The notes: a model not told the origin generated them from the letters alone. 64,000 nucleotides of DNA from Methylobacterium mesophilicum (GCF_022179445.1 NZ_BPQU01000017.1:1-64000); one strand, 5' to 3'; shown: positions 42,767-52,522, counted from the stretch's first letter. Made by a program: numbers and translations.

Positions 42767-43905
42767 GGGCGTTCCGCCGCGCCGAGATTGGCCAGCAGGG
42801 CCGCGAACAGGCGCGCCCGCCGGGGCAGGGTCTCGATCAGCACATGCTCGTCGAGGGTGTGGTAGCCCTGGCCGAGCGGGCCGAGACCGTCGAGCGTCGG
42901 GATGCCGTTGGCGCCCGTGAAGTTGCCGTCGGAGCCGCCTCCGGCGCTGCGGTGGGGCAGGGGCTGGCCGAGCGCCTCGCTCAAGGTCCGCGCCTGCTCG
43001 TAGAGGGCCATGCAGCCGGCATCCGGCTCCCAGACCGGCCGGGTGACGCCCCGGGCGACCGAGAAGCGGACGCCGTCCTGCTCGCCCGTCAGTGCCAGCA
43101 TCCGCTCGACCCCGCGGTCGAGGTCGGCCTGGCGCTTGGCCATGCTCAGCGCCTGGCCGCGGCACAGGGTCGGGACGCAGTTCACCCATTGCCCGCCCGA
43201 GACGATCCCGGTGGAGAAGGTACAATCGGCGTCCGACAGGCCGTCGATCGCCAGGATCATGCGCGCCATGGCGCGGATCGCCGAGCGGCCCTCATGCGGC
43301 GACGCGCCGGCATGGCTCGGGCGGCCGAACGCTTCGAGGTCGAAGCGCGCGATGGCGTAGCGCCCAGTGACGACGCCGTTGTCGGCCTGGCCGGGCTCGG
43401 GCACCAGCACGAAGGCGTGGCGGGCAGCCTCGGCCTCGATCAGGTCCCGTGTCGAGGGGCTGCCGACCTCTTCGTCGCCGGTGAACAGGAAGGTCACCGG
43501 CAACGGCGTGGCGATCCCGGACGCTGTCAGGGCCCGGATCGCCGCGAGCGCGATCACGTTGCCGCCCTTCATGTCGAGGATGCCCGGCCCGTAGGCACGG
43601 TTGCCCTCGATCCGCCAGGGCAGGCTCCCCAGTGTGCCGACCGGATGCACCGTGTCGAGATGACCGAGCACCAGGATGCCGGGCCGGTCACGATGCCGGT
43701 GCGGGAATCGAGCGCGGACGCAATCGCTCAGGCCCATCCGGCCGGGAATGGTCTCGACCGCGGCCCCGGCGACCGCGAGGTCGCGGGCGGCCAGGCCCAT
43801 CATCCGGTTGACCGCGGCCGCGTCGTGGGTCGGGCTCTCGCATTCCACCCAGGGGCGCAGCGTCGCCAGGATGGACTCCGCGTCGAATGGCAGGTCCGGG
43901 ATCAT
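42763..43905 (-). CDS. M20-family metallopeptidase (carboxypeptidase G2/ArgE-like)
   Basis: A 380-residue di-zinc amidohydrolase. Metal ligands and catalytic residues are visible in ILVLGHLDTVHP, GPGILDMKGGNVIALA, FLFTGDEEVGSPSTRDL and the C-terminal GYHTLDEHVLIETL. The dimerisation domain contains GRPSHAGASPHEGRSAI. There is no signal peptide, so it is cytoplasmic. Such enzymes remove N-acyl or C-terminal groups from amino acids and peptides. Its ATG overlaps the stop of the M81 gene by four bases (ATGA). Confidence 0.92.
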   Translation of the reverse strand: MIPDLPFDAESILATLRPWVECESPTHDAAAVNRMMGLAARDLAVAGAAVETIPGRMGLSDCVRARFPHRHRDRPGILVLGHLDTVHPVGTLGSLPWRIEGNRAYGPGILDMKGGNVIALAAIRALTASGIATPLPVTFLFTGDEEVGSPSTRDLIEAEAARHAFVLVPEPGQADNGVVTGRYAIARFDLEAFGRPSHAGASPHEGRSAIRAMARMILAIDGLSDADCTFSTGIVSGGQWVNCVPTLCRGQALSMAKRQADLDRGVERMLALTGEQDGVRFSVARGVTRPVWEPDAGCMALYEQARTLSEALGQPLPHRSAGGGSDGNFTGANGIPTLDGLGPLGQGYHTLDEHVLIETLPRRARLFAALLANLGAAERP

Positions 43906-45383
43906 CGGGCGCTCTCGGTGGAGGACTCGGCGAAGGGATCGGCGACCTTGGGCCAGTAGCGGCCCGAGCGCTTGGTGTAGGGGATCGCGCCGTAATCGGG
44001 CGGGACCGCGCCGGGCGCTGCGACGTAGCGGACCTCGCTCGCGATCGGTGCGAAGGCGGCGTAGAAATGCTGCATCGACTTCACCACCACGATCCGCTTG
44101 TCATCGAGGGTCAGCCCCAGCCCCGTGAAGGCGTCGGGCGCGAAGGCCTGCTGTCGGATATGGGTCAGGACCACGTGGATCCCGTCGGCCTCGACCCAGG
44201 CGGCGGGTCCGAGGTGCGCCCGGCCACCGCTGAGGCCGCCCTGGCTGTGATCCTCGGAGAGGCCGCGCACGGTGATGCGCAGGTCCACGGGATCGCCCGA
44301 GGTCACGCCGCACTTGCCACCGATGCGCAATACGAAGGACGCGCCGAGACCGGCCTCGTGGCAGATCCCGACCGCGCCGGGATCCCAGATCAGCCCAAGC
44401 GCCACATCCTTGATGCCGCGCTCGGCGAGCCTGGCCAGGATCGCGGTGTTGTCCGAGGGCGCCCCGGCCCCGGCATTGTCGGCGAAGTCGGCGAGCACCA
44501 TCGGGCGCGGGTCGCTGGAGGCGAGCGCGGCGTCGATGGCGGCATCGATCGTGTCACAACGGCTCGCCGCCTCCTCCCGCATCGCCCAGACCGCGCCGGC
44601 GAGTTCGTCGGCGAGCGCCTGCGCCTTGGCGGCATCGCCGTCGGCGACCACCAGCATCTTGGCGCCGACATCCGGTACGTCGCCCCACGGGAAGCCGTGT
44701 CCGAAGGAGACCGACAGGATGCCATCCAGGCCCTCCAGGGCCTCCATCCGGCGTACGAAGCCTGCGACCGGCTCGCGGGTGGTGCGCCACATGTTGATCA
44801 TCCGGCAATCGGCATAGGCCATCACCGGGCGTATCTCCTTGGCGACCGTGCGCATAACCAGCGGGTAGAGGTCGCGGGCGCGGTCCACGATGTCGGTGTG
44901 GGGGTATTCCTTGTAGATCACGATGATGTCGGCGCTCCGCCGCATCGTCTCGGTCAGGTGGCAGTGCAGGTCGAGCTCGAGGCCGATCGTTGCGTCCGGC
45001 CCGACGATGGCGCGGACCCGCTCCAGGGTATCGCCCTCGCAATCGTCGTAGCCCTCGGCGACCATGGCGCCGTGCATGAACAAGAGAACGGCATCCACCG
45101 GCATCGCGGTCCGAAGATCGTCCAGCAGCGCGTCGCGCAGCTCCTCGTAGACGGCGCGCAGGGTGATCCCGCCCGGCTGCGCGAAGGTCGAGACGCTCTC
45201 GATCACATCGTGTCCGTCCGCCTCGGCCAGCGCGCCCCAGGCCTTCAGGCCGATGTTGCTGAGGCGGGGCGGGTTCTTGCTGCCGTCCCGGCGGGCATAA
45301 TCGGCCAGAAAGGCCGCCCGCCCAGTGGGCAGCGGCGCGAAGGTGTTGGTCTCGGTGGCCAATCCGGCAATGAAGATCTTCAA
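43902..45383 (-). CDS. M81-family metallopeptidase (MlrC, microcystinase-C type)
   Basis: A 493-residue zinc-dependent hydrolase of the MlrC family. Typical blocks are IFIAGLATETNTFAPLPTGR, VDAVLLFMHGAMVAEGYDD, LELDLHCHLTETM and VIYKEYPHTDIVDRARDL, with the C-terminal domain carrying VLADFADNAGAGAPSDNTAI. MlrC completes breakdown of the cyclic peptide microcystin, but relatives are widespread and their substrates are mostly unknown. It is the first gene of the three-gene operon and lies 34 bp downstream of the penicillin-acylase-type gene, so one five-gene transcript from the TPP-enzyme gene is likely. Confidence 0.9.
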   Translation of the reverse strand: MKIFIAGLATETNTFAPLPTGRAAFLADYARRDGSKNPPRLSNIGLKAWGALAEADGHDVIESVSTFAQPGGITLRAVYEELRDALLDDLRTAMPVDAVLLFMHGAMVAEGYDDCEGDTLERVRAIVGPDATIGLELDLHCHLTETMRRSADIIVIYKEYPHTDIVDRARDLYPLVMRTVAKEIRPVMAYADCRMINMWRTTREPVAGFVRRMEALEGLDGILSVSFGHGFPWGDVPDVGAKMLVVADGDAAKAQALADELAGAVWAMREEAASRCDTIDAAIDAALASSDPRPMVLADFADNAGAGAPSDNTAILARLAERGIKDVALGLIWDPGAVGICHEAGLGASFVLRIGGKCGVTSGDPVDLRITVRGLSEDHSQGGLSGGRAHLGPAAWVEADGIHVVLTHIRQQAFAPDAFTGLGLTLDDKRIVVVKSMQHFYAAFAPIASEVRYVAAPGAVPPDYGAIPYTKRSGRYWPKVADPFAESSTESAR

Positions 45384-45417
45384 GGTCTTTTGGTCCTCGT
45401 CTTCGGCCGGCCGCCGG

Positions 45418-47775
45418 TCAGGCGGAGGCCGGGTTTAGCGTGATGATCGTCTCGGTGGCCGCATCCACCGCCGCGCGGCCGTAGAGCATCGGCACATGGT
45501 CCTGGCGCCCCCAGACGGGAGCCAGGTGGCCGTAATGCGGGCTGCCCGGGTCCCCCGACTGGCCCGGCACGTTGATGAAGACCGACCGGTCCCAGTCACC
45601 CACATCCACGACCATGCGGAACGAGGCACCGTGGGTCAGCCGGAACGTGTCGGTCCGGTACTCCGCGTGCATGACCGATGCCGCGGCGCCGCCGACAGGC
45701 AGCGGGCCGACATCCCAGGCGAAATCCGGCCGCAGCGGCGAGAGTGGATGCGCGAACAGGGCATGGTGCAGACGCCCCCAGGACCAGGTTGCCGGTTCCT
45801 GACCCATGCGGGCACGACAATCCCGGAAAGCGGCGCCCATGGTCTCGATGAGGAGAGCGTCGCGCGTGGCCGGATCGAATCCCATCTCCAGGCGCTCGAT
45901 CAGGCTCTGCGTGTCGCCGGGCGGCAGCAGGCGATGCGTCTCGGCATCCGGCACCAGTGCCTTCAGCAGCGCCGGGCGCAGATGGCGGCCCCAGAACACC
46001 TCGATCAGGGCAGCCGCCGCGGAGTTCTCGTGCAGCGTACCGTCGAACGCGGCCAGCATGGCCCGGGCCGCCGCGACATCGGGATCCGACACCGCCGGCA
46101 GCGCGCGGACCAGATCGGCGAGCCACCGGGCCGGCTCGGACAGCGCGTCGCCCTGAAGGGCCTGGGAATCCGCCACGCTGTGCCGGGTCTGCCCGTCGAG
46201 CACCGCCCGGATCCGGCGGGCGCGCCAAGGCTCGGCCCACTCGAAACCGACCTTGCGGGTTTCGGTCGGAAAGTCCGGCGGCAGGTTCATCTCGTTGGCG
46301 GTAGCGAGGTAACCCTCCGGCGGGTCGATGCGGGAGGGCAGGGCGCTGGAATCGTGGAATCCTGCCCAGTCGTAGCGGCCATCGCCCGGCACCGGCAGCA
46401 ACCCGTCATGGGCGGGGCGAACCGGCGCCTTGCCGGCCATGAACCAGGCGATCCGCCCGGTCACGTCGGCGTAGAGCTGGTTGACGGAGGGGGCCGACCA
46501 GTGGCGTAGGGCCTGCCCGAACGCCTCCGGGGTCGTGGCGCCGAGATAGGCTAGGCTGCCGAGATAGGCGGCAGCACCCGGCTCGGACCAGACCGTGCGC
46601 AACGCGAAGGCGCGTCCCCCCGCCTCACGGAGCACCGGACCGTGCCGGGTGAAGCCGAGCACAACGGTCTCATCCGGCCCGCCGCGAACCGGGATCGTTT
46701 CGGTTATCCGCTCGATCGGCTCCCAGCCGCCTTCGTATCGGTACCGATCCGGATGCTCGGGATCGGTCTCACACACAAAAAGATCCTCCTGGTCCATCGG
46801 CGCAATGGTCAGGCTGAAGGCCGCATGGCCGTTATGACCGATGGAGATACCCGGCAGCGCCGGCTCGCCGGCCCCGATCACGTCGAGGCCCGGAGCGGTG
46901 AGGTGGACCGCGTAGCGCAGCGAGGGCTGCAGGTAGATCCGATGCGGGTCGCTCGCCAGGATCGGTCGCCCGGTCTCGGTGCGGGCGGGTCCCACCACCC
47001 AATTGTTCGAGCCCTCGGCCGGCTCCTTCGGGGCGGCACGCGGCCCGCGCGTGACGGCACCGTGCGCATCGACCCTGGTCCAGTGCCAGGCCTCCTCGCG
47101 CGTCGCCGCCATCCGCTCGGGCGTGAACCCGACCGGGGCGGTGGCCAACCGAAAAGCGTCGAGGAGATCGTCGGGCCAGCCGGCGGCGTCGATCCCGTCC
47201 GGGACGACCGGATCGTGGGGCGGGCTGATCCGCTTGCGCAGGTCGTCTGCGGCAAGGCCGGCGTTGCGGGTCTCGGCCCTGGCAAGCACACGGGCGCGGG
47301 CGACCTCGGACAGGACGTTGCGCACCAGCCCGTGGCTGCGGATCCGGACCACGTCCTCCGGCAGCCACCGGGACGGGCGCGTGTCCGTCAGGGCGAATTC
47401 CGGCGGCAGCAGCGCCGGCCGCGCCTCGGTCAGCACTACGAAGGCGTTGATCCCGTCTACGAAGGCCGTGACGATCGCCCGCGTGTCCTGCGGCCCGTAG
47501 GCGGCCCACTCGGCCGCCCTATCCCCGCGATACAGGAACAGCCGGGCGGCGCGATCCTGGGCGAGGTAGCCTGGCCCGAAATCCGCCGCCAGCAAGCCGA
47601 GGCCGCGCTTGCGCCAGAGGTCGAGCTGCCACAGCCGGTCCCGGGCGGCGTTGAACCCCTGGGCCCGGAACGCGTCGAGCGTCGTTCCGGCCCGGATATG
47701 CGCCACCCCCCAGCGGTCGATCCGGATCTCCACCGGGCCTTCCAGCCCGGTGAGCGGGTAGCTGGTGCGGTTCAC
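45418..47775 (-). CDS. Penicillin acylase family N-terminal nucleophile hydrolase
   Basis: A 785-residue proenzyme expected to self-cleave into two chains and hydrolyse an amide or N-acyl bond. The predicted new N-terminus is Ser256 in KEPAEGSNNWVVGPART, followed by LASDPHRIYLQPSLRYAVHL and GAGEPALPGISIGHNGHAAF, the normal order in the family. Later, ATANEMNLP marks the conserved Asn region. The protein begins directly with the alpha-chain fold (LTGLEGPVEIRIDRWGVAHI) and lacks the signal peptide most relatives have, implying cytoplasmic action. Its start overlaps the stop of the TPP-enzyme gene (ATGA). Confidence 0.9.
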   Translation of the reverse strand: MNRTSYPLTGLEGPVEIRIDRWGVAHIRAGTTLDAFRAQGFNAARDRLWQLDLWRKRGLGLLAADFGPGYLAQDRAARLFLYRGDRAAEWAAYGPQDTRAIVTAFVDGINAFVVLTEARPALLPPEFALTDTRPSRWLPEDVVRIRSHGLVRNVLSEVARARVLARAETRNAGLAADDLRKRISPPHDPVVPDGIDAAGWPDDLLDAFRLATAPVGFTPERMAATREEAWHWTRVDAHGAVTRGPRAAPKEPAEGSNNWVVGPARTETGRPILASDPHRIYLQPSLRYAVHLTAPGLDVIGAGEPALPGISIGHNGHAAFSLTIAPMDQEDLFVCETDPEHPDRYRYEGGWEPIERITETIPVRGGPDETVVLGFTRHGPVLREAGGRAFALRTVWSEPGAAAYLGSLAYLGATTPEAFGQALRHWSAPSVNQLYADVTGRIAWFMAGKAPVRPAHDGLLPVPGDGRYDWAGFHDSSALPSRIDPPEGYLATANEMNLPPDFPTETRKVGFEWAEPWRARRIRAVLDGQTRHSVADSQALQGDALSEPARWLADLVRALPAVSDPDVAAARAMLAAFDGTLHENSAAAALIEVFWGRHLRPALLKALVPDAETHRLLPPGDTQSLIERLEMGFDPATRDALLIETMGAAFRDCRARMGQEPATWSWGRLHHALFAHPLSPLRPDFAWDVGPLPVGGAAASVMHAEYRTDTFRLTHGASFRMVVDVGDWDRSVFINVPGQSGDPGSPHYGHLAPVWGRQDHVPMLYGRAAVDAATETIITLNPASA

Positions 47776-49340
47776 AGAGCCACTTCGATCAGGTGCGGGC
47801 CGGGATCTGCCAGGGCGTGCTGGAACGCCGCGATGAAGGCCTCAAGCGTCTCCACGCGCAGACCCTCGACGCCGAAGCCCCTGGCGAGGCTGACCCAATC
47901 CAGGGCCGGATCGTCGAGGCTCAGCATGCCGATCGCCTTGGGGCCGGGATTGAGCGCGCCGACATTGGTGAGTTCCGCCCGCAGGATCGCGTAGGAGCGG
48001 TTCGACCAGACCAGGGTCACAACGTCGAGGCGCTCCCGGGCCTGGGTCCAGAGCGCCTGCACGGTGTAGAGGCCGCTGCCGTCGGCCTGGAGGTTGATCA
48101 CCTTGCGGCCTGGGCAGGCGATCGCCGCCCCGGTGGCCATCGGGATGCCCAGCCCGATCGACCCGCCGCTGAGCTGCAGCCAGGAATGCGGCGCCGCATC
48201 CCGGGTCAGGGCGAAGAAGTTGCGGCCCGTGGTGATCGACTCGTCGCAGATCACCGCGCCCTCCGGGATCAGTGCACCCAGGACTTGGCCGATCGTGTCC
48301 TGGTCGAGGGGTCCGGAGGTGGGGAGCTTCGGTCGCGGGTTCACGGCGACAGGCTCGGCGGGCGGTGCTTCGACTGCCTCGGCCAGCCGCTCCAGCGCGT
48401 CGATCTGGTCCTCCTCGGGGGCGGCGAGGGTGATGGTCGAGGCTCCCTCCGGGGCGAGCAGGCTCGGCTTGCCCGGATAGGCGAAGAAGCCGACCGGCTG
48501 GGTCGCGCCGATCAGGATGATGTGGCGGAAACCCTTGAGGGCCTCGATCGCCTGGTCGATCGGGTAAGGCAGGCGCTCGATCGGCACGGTGCCGGCGCCG
48601 CGGTCGATCCGGGCGTTCGAGGTCATCGCCATCAGCGTCGCGCCGGTCTTGTGGGCGATCCGGTCGGCGATGACCCGGCCCTCGCCCCGCACCGCCCGGT
48701 CGCCGAGATGCAGGAGCACCGGCTCGCCGCTGGAGAGCGCCGCCACCGCGGCTGCGATCGCCGAATCCTCGGCTCGAGCCCGCTCGGGGATTGCCGGCAC
48801 CGGCGCGATACCGGTCCCGGGGTCCCACGCGGTGTTGGCCGGCAGGACCAGGGTCGCGACCTGCCCCGGCGCGGTGCGGGCGGCCGCGATGGCGGCGGCG
48901 CCGTCCGCGCCGATCTCGGCCGCGCTCATGCCGGTGTGAACCCAGGACGACATCGGCCTGGCCAGTCCCTCGATGTCCGAGGTCAGCGGCGCGTTGTACT
49001 CCCGGTGGTAGGTCGCGTGCTCGCCGACGATGTTGACGACGGGTGTACGCGCCTTCTTGGCGTTGTGCAGGTTGGCCAGCCCGTTGGCGAGCCCCGGCCC
49101 GAGATGCAGCAGGGTCGAGGCCGGCTTGTCGGTCATGCGGGCATAGCCGTCCGCGGCGCCGGTCGCCCCGCCCTCGAACAGGAACAGCACGCAGCGCATG
49201 CCTTCGACCCGGTCGAGGGCCGCCACAAAATGCATCTCGGACGTGCCGGGATTGGTGAAGCAGACCTCGACCCCGCCGGCGACGAGGGTCCGAACCAGGC
49301 TCTCGGCCCCGTTCATCGTGGTTGGCGTCCCATCACTCAC
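47772..49340 (-). CDS. Thiamine-diphosphate-dependent enzyme (acetolactate synthase/benzoylformate decarboxylase type)
   Basis: A 522-residue ThDP enzyme. The N-terminal domain has VCFTNPGTSEMHFVAALDR and the catalytic Glu in FLFEGGATGAADGYARM. The cofactor domain has LQLSGGSIGLGIPMATGAAI and the metal-binding INLQADGSGLYTVQALWTQA with the Asn in LVWSNRSYAIL. The GTG at 49340 follows a ggaaggga ribosome binding site; an ATG eight codons downstream is possible. It resembles orphan 'acetolactate synthase large subunit' proteins with no small subunit. It probably acts on a 2-oxo acid released by the adjacent hydrolases, which is inference. Confidence 0.88.
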   Translation of the reverse strand: MSDGTPTTMNGAESLVRTLVAGGVEVCFTNPGTSEMHFVAALDRVEGMRCVLFLFEGGATGAADGYARMTDKPASTLLHLGPGLANGLANLHNAKKARTPVVNIVGEHATYHREYNAPLTSDIEGLARPMSSWVHTGMSAAEIGADGAAAIAAARTAPGQVATLVLPANTAWDPGTGIAPVPAIPERARAEDSAIAAAVAALSSGEPVLLHLGDRAVRGEGRVIADRIAHKTGATLMAMTSNARIDRGAGTVPIERLPYPIDQAIEALKGFRHIILIGATQPVGFFAYPGKPSLLAPEGASTITLAAPEEDQIDALERLAEAVEAPPAEPVAVNPRPKLPTSGPLDQDTIGQVLGALIPEGAVICDESITTGRNFFALTRDAAPHSWLQLSGGSIGLGIPMATGAAIACPGRKVINLQADGSGLYTVQALWTQARERLDVVTLVWSNRSYAILRAELTNVGALNPGPKAIGMLSLDDPALDWVSLARGFGVEGLRVETLEAFIAAFQHALADPGPHLIEVAL

Positions 49341-49523
49341 GGGCAGCTCCCTTCCGGTCCGGCTCGGGCGTCCGGCGAATCGCATTCTTTATTATCGTGG
49401 CGCAGCCCGTGCCGAGCGCAAGGGCCGAAACGCGCGCTGCCCGGTCATCGGGCGCCTGGACTATCGCACGATCTGGCGCGAGATTTGCCGCTGGTGTCCC
49501 GCAACTTGGACGAACGGGATCCG

Positions 49524-51125
49524 ATGAAACTTCGCCGCTTGATTGCCGCCTCCCTGGCTGGTTCCTTCGCCCTGGTGCCCGCGGCCCGGGCCGAGAGCGT
49601 GCTGCGCATCGCCATGACGGCCTCCGACATCCCCACGGCCACCGGGATGCCGAACAACGGCTTCGAGGGCATGCGCTTCCTCGGCTACCCGATCTTCGAG
49701 GGTCTGGTGCAGTGGGACCTGAAGAGCACCGACAAGCTCGCCGGCATCGTCCCGGCCCTGGCCGAGCGCTGGGAGCAGGATCCGAACGACAAGACGATCT
49801 GGACCTTCCACCTGCGCCGGGGCGTCAGCTTCCATGACGGCACCCCGTTCAACGCCAACGCGGTGGTCTGGAACCTCGACCGCTACTTCAAGAACGACAG
49901 CCCGCAATTCGAACCGCAGGGGGCCGGCATCTCCCGGGCCCGGGCGCCCCTGGTCGGGAGCTACAAGAAGATCGACGATGCCACCGTGCAGATCACGACC
50001 ACGCAGGTCGCGTCGTACTTCCCCGACATGGTCGTCTACCTGCTGTTCACCTCGCCCCAATCGTTCGAGAAGGCGGGCCGCGACTGGGCCAAGGTCGCGG
50101 CGCTGCCGGCGGCCGGTACCGGCCCGTTCAAGATCACCCGCGTAGCCCCGCGGGAATCGGTCGATCTGGCCAAGTTCGACGGTTACTGGGATCCGAACCG
50201 GATGGCCAAGGTCGACAAGGTCCGGCTGATGCCGATCCCCGAGGCGAATGCCCGGGTCGCCGCCCTGCGGTCGGGGCAGGTCGACTGGATCGAGGTGCCG
50301 GCGCCCGACGCGATCCCATCCCTGAAGCAGGCGGGCTTCGCCATCACCACGGGCTCCTACCCGCATGTCTGGCCCTACATCTTCAACATCGGCGCCAAGG
50401 ACAGCCCGCTGAAGGACGTGCGCGTCCGCCAGGCGCTGAACTATTGCGTCGACCGGGCCGCCATCGTCGAACTGCTCAACGGCACAGCCGAGCCGGCCTC
50501 GGGCTGGCTCAACGACAAGGACCCGAATTTCGGCAGCCCGAAGAACCGGTACGTGTTCGACGCCACAAAGGGCAAGGCGCTGCTGGCCGAGGCGGGTTAT
50601 TCCGATAAAAAACCGCTCAGCCTCAAAGTGATGATCTCGTCCTCGGGCTCGGGCCAAATGCTGCCGATGCCGATGAACGAGTACCTGCAGGAGAACCTGA
50701 AGCAGGCCTGCAACGTCGAGCTGAGCTTCAACGTGGTCGAGTGGCAGGTTCTGCTGAATTCGAGCCGGGCGCTGCCGGACGCCCCGAGCCTGCAGGGCTC
50801 GATGGCCCTCAACGTCTCCTCGCCCTCGTCCGACCCCAGCGTGATGGCACGCTACTTCGCCGGCGACCGGTTCCCGCCCGGCGGCTTCAACTTCCCGAAC
50901 TGGAAGGACGAGGCGTTCGACGCCGCCCTCAAGGCGCTCGCCGAGACCGACGACGGGAAGGTGATCGACGCGCAGACGGCGCTCGCCCATGAGCGGCTGG
51001 TGGACAACCCGCCCTGGCTGTTCATCGTGCACGACCTCAACCCGCGCGGGATGTCGAAGAAGATACACGGCTTCGTCTCCCCGCAATCCTGGTTCGTCGA
51101 CCTCACCCTCGTCAGCGTGCAGTGA
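49524..51125 (+). CDS. ABC transporter substrate-binding protein, family 5 (peptide/opine/nickel type)
   Basis: A 533-residue periplasmic binding protein with a Sec signal peptide (MKLRRLIAASLAGSFALVPA then ARAES). Family-5 features are LAERWEQDPNDKTIWTFHLR followed by RGVSFHDGTPFNA, NAVVWNLDRYF, GTGPFKITRVAPRESVDLAK and KDVRVRQALNYCVDRAAIVE. It would capture a peptide-like or amide compound, but no permease or ATPase genes accompany it, so it must share a distant transporter. It is divergent from the TPP-enzyme gene across 183 bp and is coupled to the amidase downstream. Confidence 0.92.
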   Translation: MKLRRLIAASLAGSFALVPAARAESVLRIAMTASDIPTATGMPNNGFEGMRFLGYPIFEGLVQWDLKSTDKLAGIVPALAERWEQDPNDKTIWTFHLRRGVSFHDGTPFNANAVVWNLDRYFKNDSPQFEPQGAGISRARAPLVGSYKKIDDATVQITTTQVASYFPDMVVYLLFTSPQSFEKAGRDWAKVAALPAAGTGPFKITRVAPRESVDLAKFDGYWDPNRMAKVDKVRLMPIPEANARVAALRSGQVDWIEVPAPDAIPSLKQAGFAITTGSYPHVWPYIFNIGAKDSPLKDVRVRQALNYCVDRAAIVELLNGTAEPASGWLNDKDPNFGSPKNRYVFDATKGKALLAEAGYSDKKPLSLKVMISSSGSGQMLPMPMNEYLQENLKQACNVELSFNVVEWQVLLNSSRALPDAPSLQGSMALNVSSPSSDPSVMARYFAGDRFPPGGFNFPNWKDEAFDAALKALAETDDGKVIDAQTALAHERLVDNPPWLFIVHDLNPRGMSKKIHGFVSPQSWFVDLTLVSVQ

Positions 51126-51130
51126 TCCCG

Positions 51131-52522
51131 ATGGCAGACCTGAATCCCGTCGATGCGTCCGCGGCCGAACTCGCCCGGGCGATCGGTTCGAAGTCCTTGT
51201 CCCCGGTCGACGCGGTCGAGGCGCTGCTCGGCCGGATCGAGCAGATGGAGCCGAAGCTCCAGGCCTTCACGGAGGTGTTCGCCGCCGATGCACGCCTGGC
51301 CGCCGAGGGCGCCGACCGGGCGATCCGGTCGGGCCACGCAGTCGGGCCGCTTCACGGCGTCCCGGTGGTGCTTAAGGACCTGATAGACCTCGAGGGGCGG
51401 ATCACCATGGGCGGCTCGGCCGCCCACCGGGCGCGCCGGGCGGAGCGCACCGCGACTATCGCCCGCCGGCTGATCGCGCAGGGCATGATCGTGCTGGGCA
51501 AGACCCACACGGTGGAGTTCGCCTATGGCGGCTGGGGCACCAACCAGCATCTCGGCACGCCCTGGAACCCCTGGGATCCGGAGACGCCGCGCACACCGGG
51601 CGGGTCGAGCAGCGGTACCGGCGTCGCGGTGGCGGCCCGGATGGCTCCCTGGGGCATCGGTACAGACACGGGCGGATCGGTGCGCCTGCCAGCATCCTTC
51701 TGCGGGCTCACGGGCCTCAAGGTGACGGTCGGACGCGTCTCGACGTGGGGAATCGTGCCGCTCTCGACCACGCTGGACACGCCGGGCCCGCTCGCCCGCA
51801 CCGTCGAGGACACCGCGCTCCTCTACGAAGCCATCTCGGGTCCCGACCCGCTCGATCCCACGACCCGGGGGATCGCCCCGGACGCGCCCTGGTCGATCCT
51901 CAACCGCGGCGTACGCGGCCTTCGGCTCGGGCGCATGCCGGCGGTCGAGCGCGACGGTGTCGCCCCCGACATGCTGCAGGCCTACGATGCTGCCCTCGAT
52001 CTGCTGGCCCGGCAGGGGGCCGAGATCGTCGATGTCGTCCTGCCGTTCCGGTTCAGCGACTGCGTCGCCATGAGCGGGATCACCAACGCCGAGGCCTATT
52101 TCGTCAACGGCGCCCTCGCGGAGGACCCGGCCTCGCAACTCGGCGACGCCGTGCGGGCCCGGATCCTCGCCGGCGCGACGGTCACCGCCCAGGAGTATCT
52201 CGGCACGCTCCAGCGCCGCACCGCGATGAAGCTCGCCTACGCCGCCGCCCTCGATGGGATCGACGCCCTGCTGACGCCGACGACGGAATGCGCCGCCGTA
52301 GCCCTCGCCGAGGTCGACGAGACGCACCTGCCGTCCCGGTTCACCCGCTTCGGGAACCTCCTCGACCTCTGCGCCCTGGCACTGCCCGACGGGTTCACCG
52401 CCGCCGGTCTGCCGCTGTCGCTGCAGATCGTCTGCCGGGGTTACGACGAGGCGACGGCGCTACGGATCGGCCAAGCCTATCAGCGGGCGACCGACTGGCA
52501 TCTGCGCCGCCCGCCGGTGTGA
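51131..52522 (+). CDS. Amidase-signature family hydrolase
   Basis: A 463-residue amidase. The triad appears as Lys in VPVVLKDLIDLEG, cis-Ser in PGGSSSGTGVAVAAR and nucleophile Ser in GIGTDTGGSVRLPASFCGLT. The ATG at 51131 is used; a GTG at 51122 overlapping the binding-protein stop (GTGA) would add three residues and fits the overlap habit of this locus. Co-transcription with the solute-binding protein suggests that it hydrolyses the imported compound or a product of it. It is distinct in sequence from the amidase at 40.2 kb. Confidence 0.9.
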   Translation: MADLNPVDASAAELARAIGSKSLSPVDAVEALLGRIEQMEPKLQAFTEVFAADARLAAEGADRAIRSGHAVGPLHGVPVVLKDLIDLEGRITMGGSAAHRARRAERTATIARRLIAQGMIVLGKTHTVEFAYGGWGTNQHLGTPWNPWDPETPRTPGGSSSGTGVAVAARMAPWGIGTDTGGSVRLPASFCGLTGLKVTVGRVSTWGIVPLSTTLDTPGPLARTVEDTALLYEAISGPDPLDPTTRGIAPDAPWSILNRGVRGLRLGRMPAVERDGVAPDMLQAYDAALDLLARQGAEIVDVVLPFRFSDCVAMSGITNAEAYFVNGALAEDPASQLGDAVRARILAGATVTAQEYLGTLQRRTAMKLAYAAALDGIDALLTPTTECAAVALAEVDETHLPSRFTRFGNLLDLCALALPDGFTAAGLPLSLQIVCRGYDEATALRIGQAYQRATDWHLRRPPV

